Part shown: piece after piece, positions 11,033-18,737 of the stretch | Layout: each line of letters opens with the position of its first letter | How positions within the stretch are numbered: the stretch's first letter is position 1 | NCBI RefSeq assembly: GCF_024666615.1 | Contig: NZ_CP088297.1 | Coordinates: forward strand, 4,382,501 to 4,446,500 | DNA length: 64,000 nucleotides | Reading direction: 5' to 3' | Source of the DNA: Aquabacterium sp. J223 | Lineage (GTDB): Bacteria; Pseudomonadota; Gammaproteobacteria; Burkholderiales; Burkholderiaceae_C | Translations under genes and position numbers: made by a program | Notes under the pieces: model-generated | Databases searched by the model: none | Told to the model about the DNA's origin: nothing | What the model saw: only the letters and a program-made list of their open reading frames with translations

Positions 11033-11268
11033 GGCGCGTCCACGGCCGCATCCATGCGGCGGACGATGTACAGGCGCATCTTCAGGCAGGGTGGCTCGAT
11101 CGGACGGACTCTACAAGGCCGGTCCGACCCATCGCAAGGCGCCGCGGCAGAGGGTGGCGGGTCGGCGGCGGTCCGCGTGGGCTATCGCCACCATTGACGC
11201 CGCCGGCTTCACACGACCGGCGGACGGGACCAAAGTGCAGGCCTGTCCATGTCCGAGCGGTGCCCACC

Positions 11269-11532
11269 ATGAGTCGCTGGATCAAAGCCAACCAGTTCAC
11301 CGTCAAGAAGACGGGCTCCTACTACGTCACCCACATCACCGTGGCCGCGATGGTGGCCTACGCGGTCACCGGCAACCTGGCCGCGGCCCTCACCCTGAGC
11401 TTCCTGGAGCCGACGGTGCAGGCGGTGGTGTACTTCTTCCACGAGCGCGCGTGGTCGTCGGTGGGGCGGCGTGACGCCTCGATCGGGCCCACCGCCGACG
11501 CGGCCGCCGCCGGCGCACGGGGCTGGGCTTGA
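11269..11532 (+). CDS. DUF2061 family membrane protein
   Basis: 87 residues. The core (KTGSYYVTHITVAAMVAY, then LEPTVQAVVYFFHERAW) is the DUF2061 pattern: two transmembrane helices with a conserved FFHERAW end. The function is unknown. The C-terminal 20 residues are Ala-rich and not conserved. It converges with the VOC gene at 11549. Confidence 0.8.
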   Translation: MSRWIKANQFTVKKTGSYYVTHITVAAMVAYAVTGNLAAALTLSFLEPTVQAVVYFFHERAWSSVGRRDASIGPTADAAAAGARGWA

Positions 11533-11548
11533 AGGGCGGGCCGACCCG

Positions 11549-11971
11549 CTACCCGAGCGACGCGAGGTCGGGGTTGAACGCCACTTCCCACAGGTGCCCA
11601 TCGAGGTCCTGGAAGTAGCCGGCGTAGCCGCCATAGAACGTCGGCTGGGCGGGCTTGACCAGCTTGGCCCCGGCCCGCGAGGCCTGCAGCAGCACGGCGT
11701 CCACCTCTGCCCGGGAACCGACGTTGTGGGCCAGCGAGAACTCGGTGGCGCTGGCAGGCTGGAGCGCAACGCCGCTGTCGGCGGCGAGGCTCTTTCGGGG
11801 CCAGAGCGCCAGCTTCAGCCCGGACGCCAGGTTGAAGAACGCCACCGCGCCGTTCTCGAACTCGGTGCCGACGATGCCCTTCGTCTCGAAGCCCAGGCCG
11901 TCCCGGTAGAAGGCCACCGACCGTTCGAGGTCGTCCACGCCGAGTGTGATGAGGGTGATGCTGGGGTCCAT
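11549..11971 (-). CDS. VOC family protein
   Basis: 140-residue VOC-fold protein. It shows ITLGVDDLERSVAFYRDGLG near the N-terminus and GYFQDLDGHLWEVAFNP at the C-terminus, which carries the conserved Glu of the metal site. Substrate unknown. It lies next to the integron and reads in the cassette direction, but no attC site follows it, so I treat it as a chromosomal gene. The ATG at 11971 starts the homology; longer frames upstream are out of family. Confidence 0.85.
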   Translation of the reverse strand: MDPSITLITLGVDDLERSVAFYRDGLGFETKGIVGTEFENGAVAFFNLASGLKLALWPRKSLAADSGVALQPASATEFSLAHNVGSRAEVDAVLLQASRAGAKLVKPAQPTFYGGYAGYFQDLDGHLWEVAFNPDLASLG

Positions 11972-12103
11972 GGCGGAAGGAATGCGGTGGGTGACGGCCG
12001 CGGCGTCCACCCATGGGCACAAGCCGTGGCGTGCTGACGACGAACCCGGTTGAAAGCCCTGCGCACGACGGAGGCGTTGGGACGCATCTGCTCACCAGGC
12101 CTG

Positions 12104-12478
12104 CTACCAAGGAAAGGCGGCAGGTGTGCCCTGGTGATACCGAAGCTGCCACGACTCTGCCACTCGTACCCAAACGGAAGAACGAAGCGTGTGGTTCTCT
12201 AGAGTTCCATCTGGCTTCTGGTGTGCCGAGCGGTAGGTCAGCAGCACGACATCGGGTGCCAACTGAGCAAGCGAAAATTCATCCGATGCCACTGATGGAG
12301 GAGCCTTCTGCTCACCCAGGAATCGAATGATCGTTTCTCGATCGTAGGCACGACCCGAGCGGCCAACTTCGTGGAAGTCTTTGTGCAGAAGCTGCTGCAG
12401 GCGGGCGACGCTGCAACGAACACCGGGGTGATGTAGCTCCACCTCCAGGGCTTGAATCTCGGCGAGTCGTGTTCTCAT
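12104..12478 (-). CDS. integron cassette 6: NTF2-like (DUF4440/SnoaL) protein
   Basis: 124 residues. It begins with a helix (LAEIQALEVELHHP) and continues RSGRAYDRETIIRFL and SSVWVRVAESWQLRYHQGTP, the layout of DUF4440 nuclear-transport-factor-2-like proteins, which form a cone-shaped ligand pocket. Role unknown. It is the last gene of the array, reads in the cassette direction and is preceded by an attC site. No clear attC follows its stop, so its own recombination site may have decayed. Confidence 0.75.
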   Translation of the reverse strand: MRTRLAEIQALEVELHHPGVRCSVARLQQLLHKDFHEVGRSGRAYDRETIIRFLGEQKAPPSVASDEFSLAQLAPDVVLLTYRSAHQKPDGTLENHTLRSSVWVRVAESWQLRYHQGTPAAFPW

Positions 12479-12498
12479 TTATGGAACTGGCTGATGCG

Positions 12499-12568
12499 GC
12501 TCGAACGTTCGCCATGAGAGGCGGCGCCCAGTTTGCCGGTCAACGTCCTCTCGGTGGAAGGGTTAGCA
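12499..12568 (-). other. attC site of cassette 5
   Basis: On the minus strand the site runs from a TGCTAAC box to AACGTTCGAG. The inner arms CCGAGAGG and CCTCTCAT pair around a central variable part. Cores deviate from the RYYYAAC/GTTRRRY consensus more than in the other sites. It lies 26 bases after the stop of the cassette 5 gene. Confidence 0.65.
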
Positions 12569-12593
12569 TCAGCGCGCGAGCCAAGCTGAGAGT

Positions 12594-13061
12594 TCATGCC
12601 GAGGTTTCCCAATAGAAGTGGATGAACTCATCTTCGTACTCCGCAACTAGAGACACGAGAAACTCCGTCTCCATCGTGTGCATCGCGAGGCCAGCAACGT
12701 AGCGCCCGGTCTTGTGTATCGGCGGTTTGAGTGAGGCTACAAGGTCTCGAGCCTGTGCCTCCACCAAGCGATTGAACTCCTCTTCAGTCATGAGGCGGAA
12801 CAGGGACGCGGAGAGGTAAGGTCTCAGTTTGTCCTGACGGCCGCCCCAGTCATCGATGAGTTCAGAATTGATCAAGAATCGCAAGCCGTTGTCGCTAGCG
12901 TCTTTAGGTGCACGTGTAATTCTAATGAACTGCTCGGAGTCTGGCGGACTGAACGCCTACTGCGGATAAACCGTGTAGTGAAGGCCTTTGTAGGAGCGCC
13001 CGAACTGCCACCTGTCGAGTTGCTCGTCTGGATGTTGCTCGAATTCGCTGCGACCGAACAT
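12594..13061 (-). pseudogene. integron cassette 5: unknown protein interrupted by an in-frame TAG
   Basis: An ATG at 13061, six bases behind the attC core, opens a frame MFGRSEFEQHP... that meets TAG at 12957-12959 after 34 codons. The same frame then continues without any further stop for 121 codons to 12594 (ending YWETSA). The region just after the TAG (PPDSEQFIRITRAPKD...) reads as normal protein and has no ATG, GTG or TTG until TTG 12884. This suggests one 155-residue protein with a nonsense mutation, or recoding, rather than two genes. I recognise no family. Only the 96-residue C-terminal part has a conventional, though weak, start. Confidence 0.6.
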
Positions 13062-13066
13062 CTGAT

Positions 13067-13193
13067 GCCTAACGTAGAGTTAACCGGCCCGCTAGGCAGA
13101 CGGCGTAAGGCCGCGGAAGGACGATGAGAGGCTTGGCCTGGAGCGGCCTTAAGACGGCTGCCGTAGCGGGTCCGGTTGAACGACAAGTTAGGC
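13067..13193 (-). other. attC site of cassette 4 (long, 127 bp)
   Basis: The ends are perfect: GCCTAAC on one side and GTTAGGC on the other. The two arms match over more than 35 bases with a few mismatches (for example AACCGG-CCCGCT against AGCGGG-TCCGGTT). This is the longest attC in the array, and the TAA stop of the cassette 4 gene lies inside its core. Confidence 0.85.
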
Positions 13194-14033
13194 AGCACTT
13201 TTGGTCCCATGAGCAGAGATGGATCGCCAGACCGTCATCGACCGTGCAGTTCTGCTTGGCGGTGACGGTGTCTCACCCGGGAAGAGCTCCCTCATCCCTT
13301 CTGTCACCCGTGTCAAGAATGGGAGCACGAACTGAAGCGGGAGCGACATCATTCGGAGTGACTCGAGTGTGCCGGCACGAAACATGAAGAGCTGGCGCAC
13401 GGAGAACGGGAAGGTGTGTACGTACTGCGAGAGCTGCATAGTGACGGCCGTGTAGTACTCAAAGTCCACACCGCACTCTGCACAGAGCTCCCTTTGGCTG
13501 AGGTGTGATGCTGGTGGATCACCCTTGACGATTTGCCTTTGAAGGTCACGGCGCAGTGCTTGATACAGCGGATGCGCTTGCAACTTCTGGAGCATCTCGT
13601 CCGCCGTAGCCCTCATCGCCGCGAGTTCCGAGGCGGTCGAGCCTATGGCGTCGAGCATCTTGATGCGACGCGTCTTGTCATGTGCCTCCCACAACATCAG
13701 CCGAAAGGACCTCTCAGCGTCACTGGCGTTGCGCCCGACAACATACGCGAACGCGTCGTGTGCCTCGATTGCGCAGCGGGCTACGGCGCTTGATGACGGC
13801 ACATCCCAGAGTTCGCTTCGCGCCTTCTTCGCAGGGTCCGGCGATAGTCTTCGTAGTACGATGCAGTGGGCCAGCAGCTTGATGAATATCTGCTCGGCAT
13901 AACTGACTCTTGGTGAGTCGATCTGCTTTCCGACCAGCGAAGTAGAGACGGCTCGTGCGTACTCAAGCACCGCATCGAACTCGCGTACCTCGCGGCGGTA
14001 GTCGAACCAAGTCTTGAGCGCGCGCTCTGCCAT
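13188..14033 (-). CDS. integron cassette 4: protein of unknown function, 281 aa
   Basis: A mostly alpha-helical protein beginning MAERALKTWFDYRREVREFD. It has a central ARCAIEAHDAFAYVVG segment that recalls DUF5677-type proteins, though I cannot confirm the family. No signal peptide or membrane helix is evident. Its TAA stop is formed by the GCCTAAC core of the downstream attC, typical for cassette genes. An upstream ATG at 14063 exists, but it lies inside the previous attC, so 14033 is preferred. Confidence 0.65.
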   Translation of the reverse strand: MAERALKTWFDYRREVREFDAVLEYARAVSTSLVGKQIDSPRVSYAEQIFIKLLAHCIVLRRLSPDPAKKARSELWDVPSSSAVARCAIEAHDAFAYVVGRNASDAERSFRLMLWEAHDKTRRIKMLDAIGSTASELAAMRATADEMLQKLQAHPLYQALRRDLQRQIVKGDPPASHLSQRELCAECGVDFEYYTAVTMQLSQYVHTFPFSVRQLFMFRAGTLESLRMMSLPLQFVLPFLTRVTEGMRELFPGETPSPPSRTARSMTVWRSISAHGTKSAA

Positions 14034-14044
14034 GCGCCGGTGCT

Positions 14045-14122
14045 GCCTAACGTTTGAGTTCACCCGATCGCGGAAGCGGGCGAAGCCCGCTGTAGCGATT
14101 CGGGTGCAACGAAGGGTTAGGC
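14045..14122 (-). other. attC site of cassette 3
   Basis: A 78-bp imperfect palindrome bounded by GCCTAAC and GTTAGGC. The arms CACCCGATCGC and GCGATTCGGGTG pair with one bulge, and an inner hairpin AGCGGGC-GAA-GCCCGCT is perfect. The stop codon of the SMI1/KNR4 cassette gene lies in the core. Confidence 0.85.
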
Positions 14123-14509
14123 CGCTGCGAGTTCGGCGAAGTCATTCGCAACCTTCACGAGTGAGCCAGTCTCGTGCGACCAGAGATGTACCGCGGCTTC
14201 GAACTCGGAGCCATGCCTTACGAAGACAAGCTGGTCGCCCGAGCCGTTGCCCGCTATTGCGACAGCATTCGGCGGGAACCCGGGCCAGCCTTGGCAGACG
14301 AGCGTTTCCTTCTGGATGTGATTCGCGGTGCGAGAAAGACGCTTGCGATCCGATGTGTCCGCAATGGGGTACTGCTGCCAGTCCTCGCCATTGACCAGCA
14401 CTTCGCCCCCATTGGAGCGCAGCATCGCCCTGCGATACGCCGATGGCAACCTAGCGCCAAGTGCCGCCTCCGCGGCGAGGACGAACAACTCTGCGAGGTC
14501 GAATGGCAT
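14117..14509 (-). CDS. integron cassette 3: SMI1/KNR4 family protein
   Basis: 130 residues matching the SMI1/KNR4 (SUKH) fold: LGARLPSAYRRAMLRSNGGEV near the N-terminus, GWPGFPPNAVAIAGNGSGDQ in the middle and VHLWSHETGSL near the C-terminus. SUKH proteins often act as immunity proteins against nuclease toxins of polymorphic toxin systems, and are common as lone genes in integrons. No toxin is adjacent. The stop codon TAA is part of the attC core. Confidence 0.8.
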   Translation of the reverse strand: MPFDLAELFVLAAEAALGARLPSAYRRAMLRSNGGEVLVNGEDWQQYPIADTSDRKRLSRTANHIQKETLVCQGWPGFPPNAVAIAGNGSGDQLVFVRHGSEFEAAVHLWSHETGSLVKVANDFAELAAA

Positions 14510-14516
14510 TGCAGCG

Positions 14517-14585
14517 GCCTAACGTTCGAGGTAAGGGGCAAAGTGCGGCTTGCCGCACTTTGCCCCCTTGACTGAGGGGTTAGCC
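14517..14585 (-). other. attC site of cassette 2
   Basis: A 69-bp site from GCCTAAC to GTTAGCC. The stem GGGCAAAGTGCGG / CCGCACTTTGCCC is perfect over 13 bases with a short CTT loop. It contains the stop codon of the DUF7674 cassette gene. Confidence 0.85.
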
Positions 14586-14975
14586 ATCGACCTGAGCATG
14601 TGGCGCCTGACCGGACCAGAACTTGTTGAGGCCTGCCCACCAACGTTGACTCTCGGGACCGAGGAACTGGCGAAAGCACTCAGGATCTGTGTTGCTGTGG
14701 GACCAGACATTCTGAATTCCCTCGAGAAGGCCAATTGTCGCGAACTCCTTGACCCATTGCGAGCCACTGACATGAAGCTGCTCGATTGCCGCGCCTGCGG
14801 CTGAAAGCTCGGACAACTGGCCCGACTGATGCAGCGAGAGCAGATAGCGCGCGAAGCTTCCTGCTGCCACATACAAGAGATCGTTCCCGTTCTCCCGCAC
14901 ATGCTCAACCCACGCCTCTGCGAAGCCGGGACAGGCTTCGAGAAGGAGCGGCATGACTTCGGCCTGCTGGATCAT
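14580..14975 (-). CDS. integron cassette 2: DUF7674 family protein
   Basis: 131 residues. The arrangement MIQQAEVMPLLLEACPGF..., FARYLLSLHQSG, EFATIGLLEGIQNVWSH and a C-terminal FRQFLGPESQRWW matches the DUF7674 family as I remember it. This is a small helical family found as lone genes and near toxin/immunity loci. Exact role unknown; an immunity function is possible but inferred only from company. The stop TAA is in the attC core. Confidence 0.7.
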   Translation of the reverse strand: MIQQAEVMPLLLEACPGFAEAWVEHVRENGNDLLYVAAGSFARYLLSLHQSGQLSELSAAGAAIEQLHVSGSQWVKEFATIGLLEGIQNVWSHSNTDPECFRQFLGPESQRWWAGLNKFWSGQAPHAQVDG

Positions 14976-14984
14976 GAGTGAGAT

Positions 14985-15062
14985 GGCTAACGTTCAACAT
15001 GAGCGGCGGCTGGAAGCGTGCGAAGCACGCTGGAAGCCGTCCGCTCGATGGCAGGGTTAGGG
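14985..15062 (-). other. attC site of cassette 1
   Basis: A 78-bp imperfect palindrome with core boxes GGCTAAC and GTTAGGG. The outer arms GAGCGG..GGCT and AGCCG..CCGCTC pair around a perfect inner hairpin GCGTGC-GAA-GCACGC. Confidence 0.8.
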
Positions 15063-15063
15063 C

Positions 15064-15351
15064 TCATAGCTGAGCGAGGATGGTTTGGAAAGCCTTGTCC
15101 CCTCGCTTGTAGCCCTGCCTCGGGCCTGAAAACTTGGTCGGAAGCGCTGACAAGCCAAACATCTCACCGACGTGGAAGATCTTCCAGCCAACGTACTCAC
15201 CCGATCGACTGCCTCCCGCCACTTGGTATGCGCGCAGCGCATAGTGACCCTTGCCATCGATTCCGTACGTGTGAGGCTCCACCGTCCGGCTGAACCCTTC
15301 GTACTGGAAGGACAACAGGTTCAAGTTCTGAATAGCAGATTGAATGCTCAT
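15064..15351 (-). CDS. integron cassette 1: conserved small protein, possibly WYL-like
   Basis: 95 residues. The sequence LNLLSFQYEGFSRTVEPHTYG followed by ALRAYQVAGGS and a KIFHVGEMFGL strand resembles the small beta-barrel WYL/PafC-type ligand domain, but lacks a helix-turn-helix. Role unknown. It is the first cassette next to attI and so the one best placed for expression from an integron promoter. The stop lies directly beside its attC. Confidence 0.65.
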   Translation of the reverse strand: MSIQSAIQNLNLLSFQYEGFSRTVEPHTYGIDGKGHYALRAYQVAGGSRSGEYVGWKIFHVGEMFGLSALPTKFSGPRQGYKRGDKAFQTILAQL

Positions 15352-15400
15352 GCCTCCCTCCGAGTGTTGAGCTTCATCTATCGCCGACCTCTTCTGTGAG

Positions 15401-15470
15401 CCCTAACGTTAAATGGACCGAACACGATAGACGGAACCGTTCGGCCTAAAGCGAGTGTCGCCGGACTCTC
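15401..15470 (-). other. attI recombination site (approximate)
   Basis: On the minus strand the junction AACGTTAGGG lies at 15401-15410, where the first cassette joins. An inverted repeat CCGAAC (15418-15423) / GTTCGG (15439-15444) sits immediately behind it, in the position expected for integrase-binding sites of attI. The outer limit is a guess. Confidence 0.6.
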
Positions 15471-15559
15471 TCCCGTGGCGGCATCCCTCGAACGACTGAC
15501 CGGAGAGTCCCTTGTTCTAGGCGCCGACGCAGTGCGATAGGCCGACTAAATTTTCCGGC

Positions 15560-16630
15560 ATGCGCTCTTCTTTCCGTCCACCGCACGCATCGCCGTCGAA
15601 CCCGATGGCCCCTGCACCTGTCGGACGAGCGGGTGCCGGTTCAGCAAGCGCTCCGGCGCAGGGTCGCCCGCCTCCCCGCCTGCTCGACCAACTGCGCCAC
15701 GTCATTCGGCTGCGCCACTACTCCCTGCGCACCGAAGAAGCGTACGTGCAGTGGTGCCGCCGCTTTGTGCTGTTCCATGGCAAGCGCCATCCGGCAAACA
15801 TGGGCGCGCCAGAGGTGCAGACGTTCCTGACCCACCTGGCGGTGGACGGCGAGGTCGCCGCTGCCACCCAGAACCAGGCGCGCTCGGCGCTGCTGTTCCT
15901 CTACAAGGAGGTGCTTGGGGTGCAGTTGCCCTGGCTGGACGAGGTGGTGGGCGCCAAGACCTCGCGCCGGCTGCCGGTGGTGCTTTCGGTGGCCGAGGTG
16001 CGGCAACTGTTGCAGGGCATGAGCGGCACGCCCTGGCTGGTTGCCTCGCTGCTCTATGGCGGCGGGCTGCGGTTGCTGGAGGGCCTGCGCCTGCGGGTGA
16101 AGGACCTGGACTTCGCCGGCCGCGCGATGACCGTGCGCGAGGGCAAGGGCGGCAAGGACCGGGTGACGGTGCTGCCGGAGGCGGTGCTGCTGCCCTTGCA
16201 GGACCACCTGGCCCGGGTGAAGGCGCTGCACGAACGGGACCTCGCCGCTGGCCGGGGCGACGTCCAGTTGCCGGATGCGCTGGACCGCAAGTACCCCGCG
16301 GCCGGACGGAGCTGGGGCTGGCAGTTCGTGTTTCCCAGCGCGTCGCTGTCCGTCGATCCGTGCAGCGGTGTCGAGCGCCGCCACCACCTGCACGAGGCCA
16401 CGGTGCAGAAAGCCGTGGCCTCGGCAGCCCGGGCCAACGGCATCGCCAAGCCGGTGTCGCCGCACGTGCTGCGCCATTCCTTCGCCACCCACCTGCTGCA
16501 GGCTGGCCACGACATTCGCACGGTGCAGGAACTGCTGGGTCATGCCGACGTGCGCACCACCATGGTCTACACCCATGTGCTGATGCGGCATGGGCTGGGC
16601 GTGCGCAGCCCGCTGGACGCTGTGACCTGA
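15560..16630 (+). CDS. intI: integron integrase IntI (tyrosine recombinase)
   Basis: 356 residues from the first ATG; a second ATG at 15605 (341 aa) is closer to typical IntI length and may be the real start. It recombines attC with attI. Catalytic boxes seen: Arg in [14 protein letters not shown] (about 170), HVLRHS (about 302-307) and the Tyr in TTMVYTHV (about 335). The IntI-specific insert [20 protein letters not shown] is present between them, separating it from XerC/D. It is transcribed away from the cassette array and separated from it by attI. No LexA-type box was seen upstream. Confidence 0.9.
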   Translation: MRSSFRPPHASPSNPMAPAPVGRAGAGSASAPAQGRPPPRLLDQLRHVIRLRHYSLRTEEAYVQWCRRFVLFHGKRHPANMGAPEVQTFLTHLAVDGEVAAATQNQARSALLFLYKEVLGVQLPWLDEVVGAKTSRRLPVVLSVAEVRQLLQGMSGTPWLVASLLYGGGLRLLEGLRLRVKDLDFAGRAMTVREGKGGKDRVTVLPEAVLLPLQDHLARVKALHERDLAAGRGDVQLPDALDRKYPAAGRSWGWQFVFPSASLSVDPCSGVERRHHLHEATVQKAVASAARANGIAKPVSPHVLRHSFATHLLQAGHDIRTVQELLGHADVRTTMVYTHVLMRHGLGVRSPLDAVT

Positions 16631-16645
16631 TCCGCCGCGCCCGCC

Positions 16646-17866
16646 TTACTTCGCCGGCGCCCCCGCCTTCACCCACCGCCCGATCAACGCCCGCTCCTCC
16701 TCGGTGATCTGCGTCGCGTTGTTCAGCGGCATGGCGCGGGTCACCACCACCTGCTGGACCATGGCCTGGGCGTGCTCGACGAGCAGGTCCGGCGTGTGCA
16801 GGCGCACGTTCTTCTGCGCCATGTCGGCGTTGTGGCACATCACGCAGCGCTGGTTCACCACCGCCTGCACCTGGGCCAGCGTGGGCGGCGAGGCGTCGGC
16901 GGCCACCGGCGGCGCGGGCGGGGTGGGCGCCGGGCGGGCGGCCCAGACGATGAGGGCCAGCAGCGCCAGCGACGCCGCCATCAGCGGCGTGCTGTGGCCC
17001 TTCTTGTGCCGGCGCACGAAGTAGGCCCGCACCAGCGCCCCCAGCAGCATCAGGCCCACCAGCAGCAGCCAGTTGTGCGGGTGGTTGGTGAACTGCCCGT
17101 AGTGGTTGGACAGCATGGCCACCAGCACCGGCAGCGTGAAGTAGGTGTTGTGCACGCTGCGCTGCTTGCCGCGCTGGCCGTGGATGGGGTCCGGCCGGCG
17201 GCCGGCCGTCAGGTCCGCCACCACCTTGCGCTGGCCGGGGATGATCCACATCGCCACGTTCGCGCTCATCGTCGTGGCCAGCATGGCGCCGACGATGAGG
17301 AAGGCGGCGCGGCCGGCGAACAGCTGGCAGGCCAGCCAGGCCGCGGCCACCACGTAGACGAAGACCAGCGCCGCCACCCGCAGGTCGGCGTTGCCGCCGC
17401 CCACGCTGCCGTCGGCGTTGCGGCCGAAGACGCGGCAGATGACGTCGTACACCACGAAGCCGACGACCAGGAAGGCGATGGCGGCCGCGGCGGCCAGCGC
17501 CGGCGACGACCAGGCGAACACCCGCGCATCGACCAGGAAGCTCGACGCGTTCCACAGGTACAGCAGCGAGAACAGCGCGAAGCCCGACAGCCAGGCGACG
17601 TGCCCCTCCCAGTAGAACCAGTGCAGCGTGCCCTTCGGCATCTGCTTGGGGCCGACGTTGTACTTCTGCGGGTTGTAGAAGCCGCCGCCGTGCACCGCCC
17701 ACAGTTCGCCGTCCACGCCCTTGGCCTTCAGGTCCTCGCCCTCCGGCGGGTGCAGGTGGTTGTCGAGGAAGACGAAGTAGAACGACGAGCCGATCCAGGC
17801 GATGGCGGCAACCACGTGCAGCCAGCGCAGCAGCAGGTTGGCCCAGTCGAGCAGGTAGGCGTCCAT
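16646..17866 (-). CDS. puuD: urate hydroxylase PuuD with cytochrome c domain
   Basis: 406-residue membrane protein with eight or so hydrophobic helices (DUF989/urate oxidase N region) and a C-terminal cytochrome c-like domain with heme motif CVMCH at about residue 340. PuuD oxidises urate to 5-hydroxyisourate at the inner membrane, passing electrons to the heme domain. Signature stretches are LLRWLHVVAAIAWIGSSFYF and the SNHYGQFTNHPHNW segment. It is divergent from the GntR regulator and shares a 70-bp gap with an operator-like palindrome. No HIU hydrolase gene is seen in the window. Confidence 0.9.
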   Translation of the reverse strand: MDAYLLDWANLLLRWLHVVAAIAWIGSSFYFVFLDNHLHPPEGEDLKAKGVDGELWAVHGGGFYNPQKYNVGPKQMPKGTLHWFYWEGHVAWLSGFALFSLLYLWNASSFLVDARVFAWSSPALAAAAAIAFLVVGFVVYDVICRVFGRNADGSVGGGNADLRVAALVFVYVVAAAWLACQLFAGRAAFLIVGAMLATTMSANVAMWIIPGQRKVVADLTAGRRPDPIHGQRGKQRSVHNTYFTLPVLVAMLSNHYGQFTNHPHNWLLLVGLMLLGALVRAYFVRRHKKGHSTPLMAASLALLALIVWAARPAPTPPAPPVAADASPPTLAQVQAVVNQRCVMCHNADMAQKNVRLHTPDLLVEHAQAMVQQVVVTRAMPLNNATQITEEERALIGRWVKAGAPAK

Positions 17867-17902
17867 GGTGGCGAAGGAAAGATGGGCTTGGCAGGCGCAG
17901 CG

Positions 17903-17916
17903 AAGTGTATACACTT
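17903..17916. promoter_or_regulatory. palindromic operator candidate in puuD-gntR gap
   Basis: AAGTGTATACACTT is a perfect 14-bp palindrome. It lies 36 bp from the puuD start and 20 bp from the GntR start. Such TGTATACA-type palindromes are typical of FadR/VanR-type GntR sites, so autoregulation plus control of puuD is likely but inferred. Confidence 0.65.
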
Positions 17917-17936
17917 TCGCATACAGTCCGCGCGTC

Positions 17937-18726
17937 ATGAACCCCGTCCCGACCACCACACGAGGCACCGCACGCGGCACGGGCGGCGCCGCACGCAAGC
18001 CCCGGGCCAAGCCGCCCGCGGCGCGCGCGGTGGCCGCCGACGCGGACCCGGTGGTCGACGGCAACGCCACCCGCCGCATCGTCGACTCGATCACCACCGC
18101 CATCGTCGAACGCCGGCTGATGCCCGGCACCAAGCTGGCCGAGCAGCAGATCGCCGACATCTTCAAGGTCTCGCGCACGCTGGTGCGCCAGGCGCTGAAC
18201 CAGCTCAGCCGCGACCGCCTGGTCACCCTGCTGCCGGCGCGCGGCGCCTTCGTCGCCCAGCCGGGGGGTGGAAGAGGCGCGCCAGGTGTTCGAGGTGCGC
18301 CAGCTCCTCGAAACCGCCATGCTGCAGCGGCTGGCGCGGCAGATCACCGACGAGCAGGTGCAGCGCCTGCACCAGCACCTGGCGGACGAGCGCGAGGCGC
18401 TGGCCCGCACCGACGTGCCGGGCCGCACCCGGCTGCTGGCCGACTTCCACGTGCTGCTGGCGCGCATGCTGGGCAACGAGGTGCTGGCCGACCTGCTGGC
18501 CGACCTGCTGTCGCGCAGCTCGCTGATCGCGCTGATGTACCAGTCCTCGCACTCGGCCGAGGCGTCGCAGGACGAGCACGCCCTCATCGTCGACGCGCTG
18601 GCGCGGCGCGACGGCAAGGCCGCCGTCCGGCTCATCGCCGACCACCTCGGCAACGTCGAGCGCAACCTGCGGCTGAACCCGCGGGTGCGCGACCTGGCGT
18701 CGGCGCTTGGCGGCCACGCCGGCTGA
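17937..18726 (+). pseudogene. GntR family regulator (FadR/VanR-type) of purine genes, apparent one-base frameshift
   Basis: The N-terminus has an Ala/Arg-rich leader and then a winged helix-turn-helix (residues about 42-108, with GTKLAEQQIADIFKVSRTLVRQAL). The C-terminal ligand-binding FCD domain continues in another frame from 18264. The break is at the G run 18263-18268, where removing one G joins PARGAFVAQPG to VEEARQVFEVRQLLET and gives 262 residues. The regulator probably senses a purine intermediate and controls puuD and the rightward puuE cluster. As read, the protein lacks its sensor domain. The break may be an assembly indel. Confidence 0.75.
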
Positions 18727-18737
18727 TTCTTCGCACC

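Larger units (their letters stand above)
12104..16630. mobile_element. chromosomal integron: intI plus six-cassette array
   Basis: An IntI-type integrase at the right end reads rightwards. To its left a run of leftward genes of visibly lower GC is separated by imperfect palindromes that end in GTTAGGC-type core sites. This is the classic integron layout: divergent integrase, attI, then cassettes each followed by its own attC. Five attC sites are recognisable, at 14985-15062, 14517-14585, 14045-14122, 13067-13193 and 12499-12568. The left boundary is set at the last cassette gene because no clear attC follows it. No transposase or plasmid gene is near, so it looks sedentary. Confidence 0.85.

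Noticed and set aside
12040-12090. possible attC after the last cassette
   Set aside because: CGAAC and GTTGGGA ends are only about 45 bases apart and the arms do not pair well. If an attC was there, it has decayed.
12872-13210. minus-strand frame of 112 codons across the integron
   Set aside because: It runs through the long attC site and its product is the usual translated attC sequence. It is in a different frame from the real cassette 5 gene.
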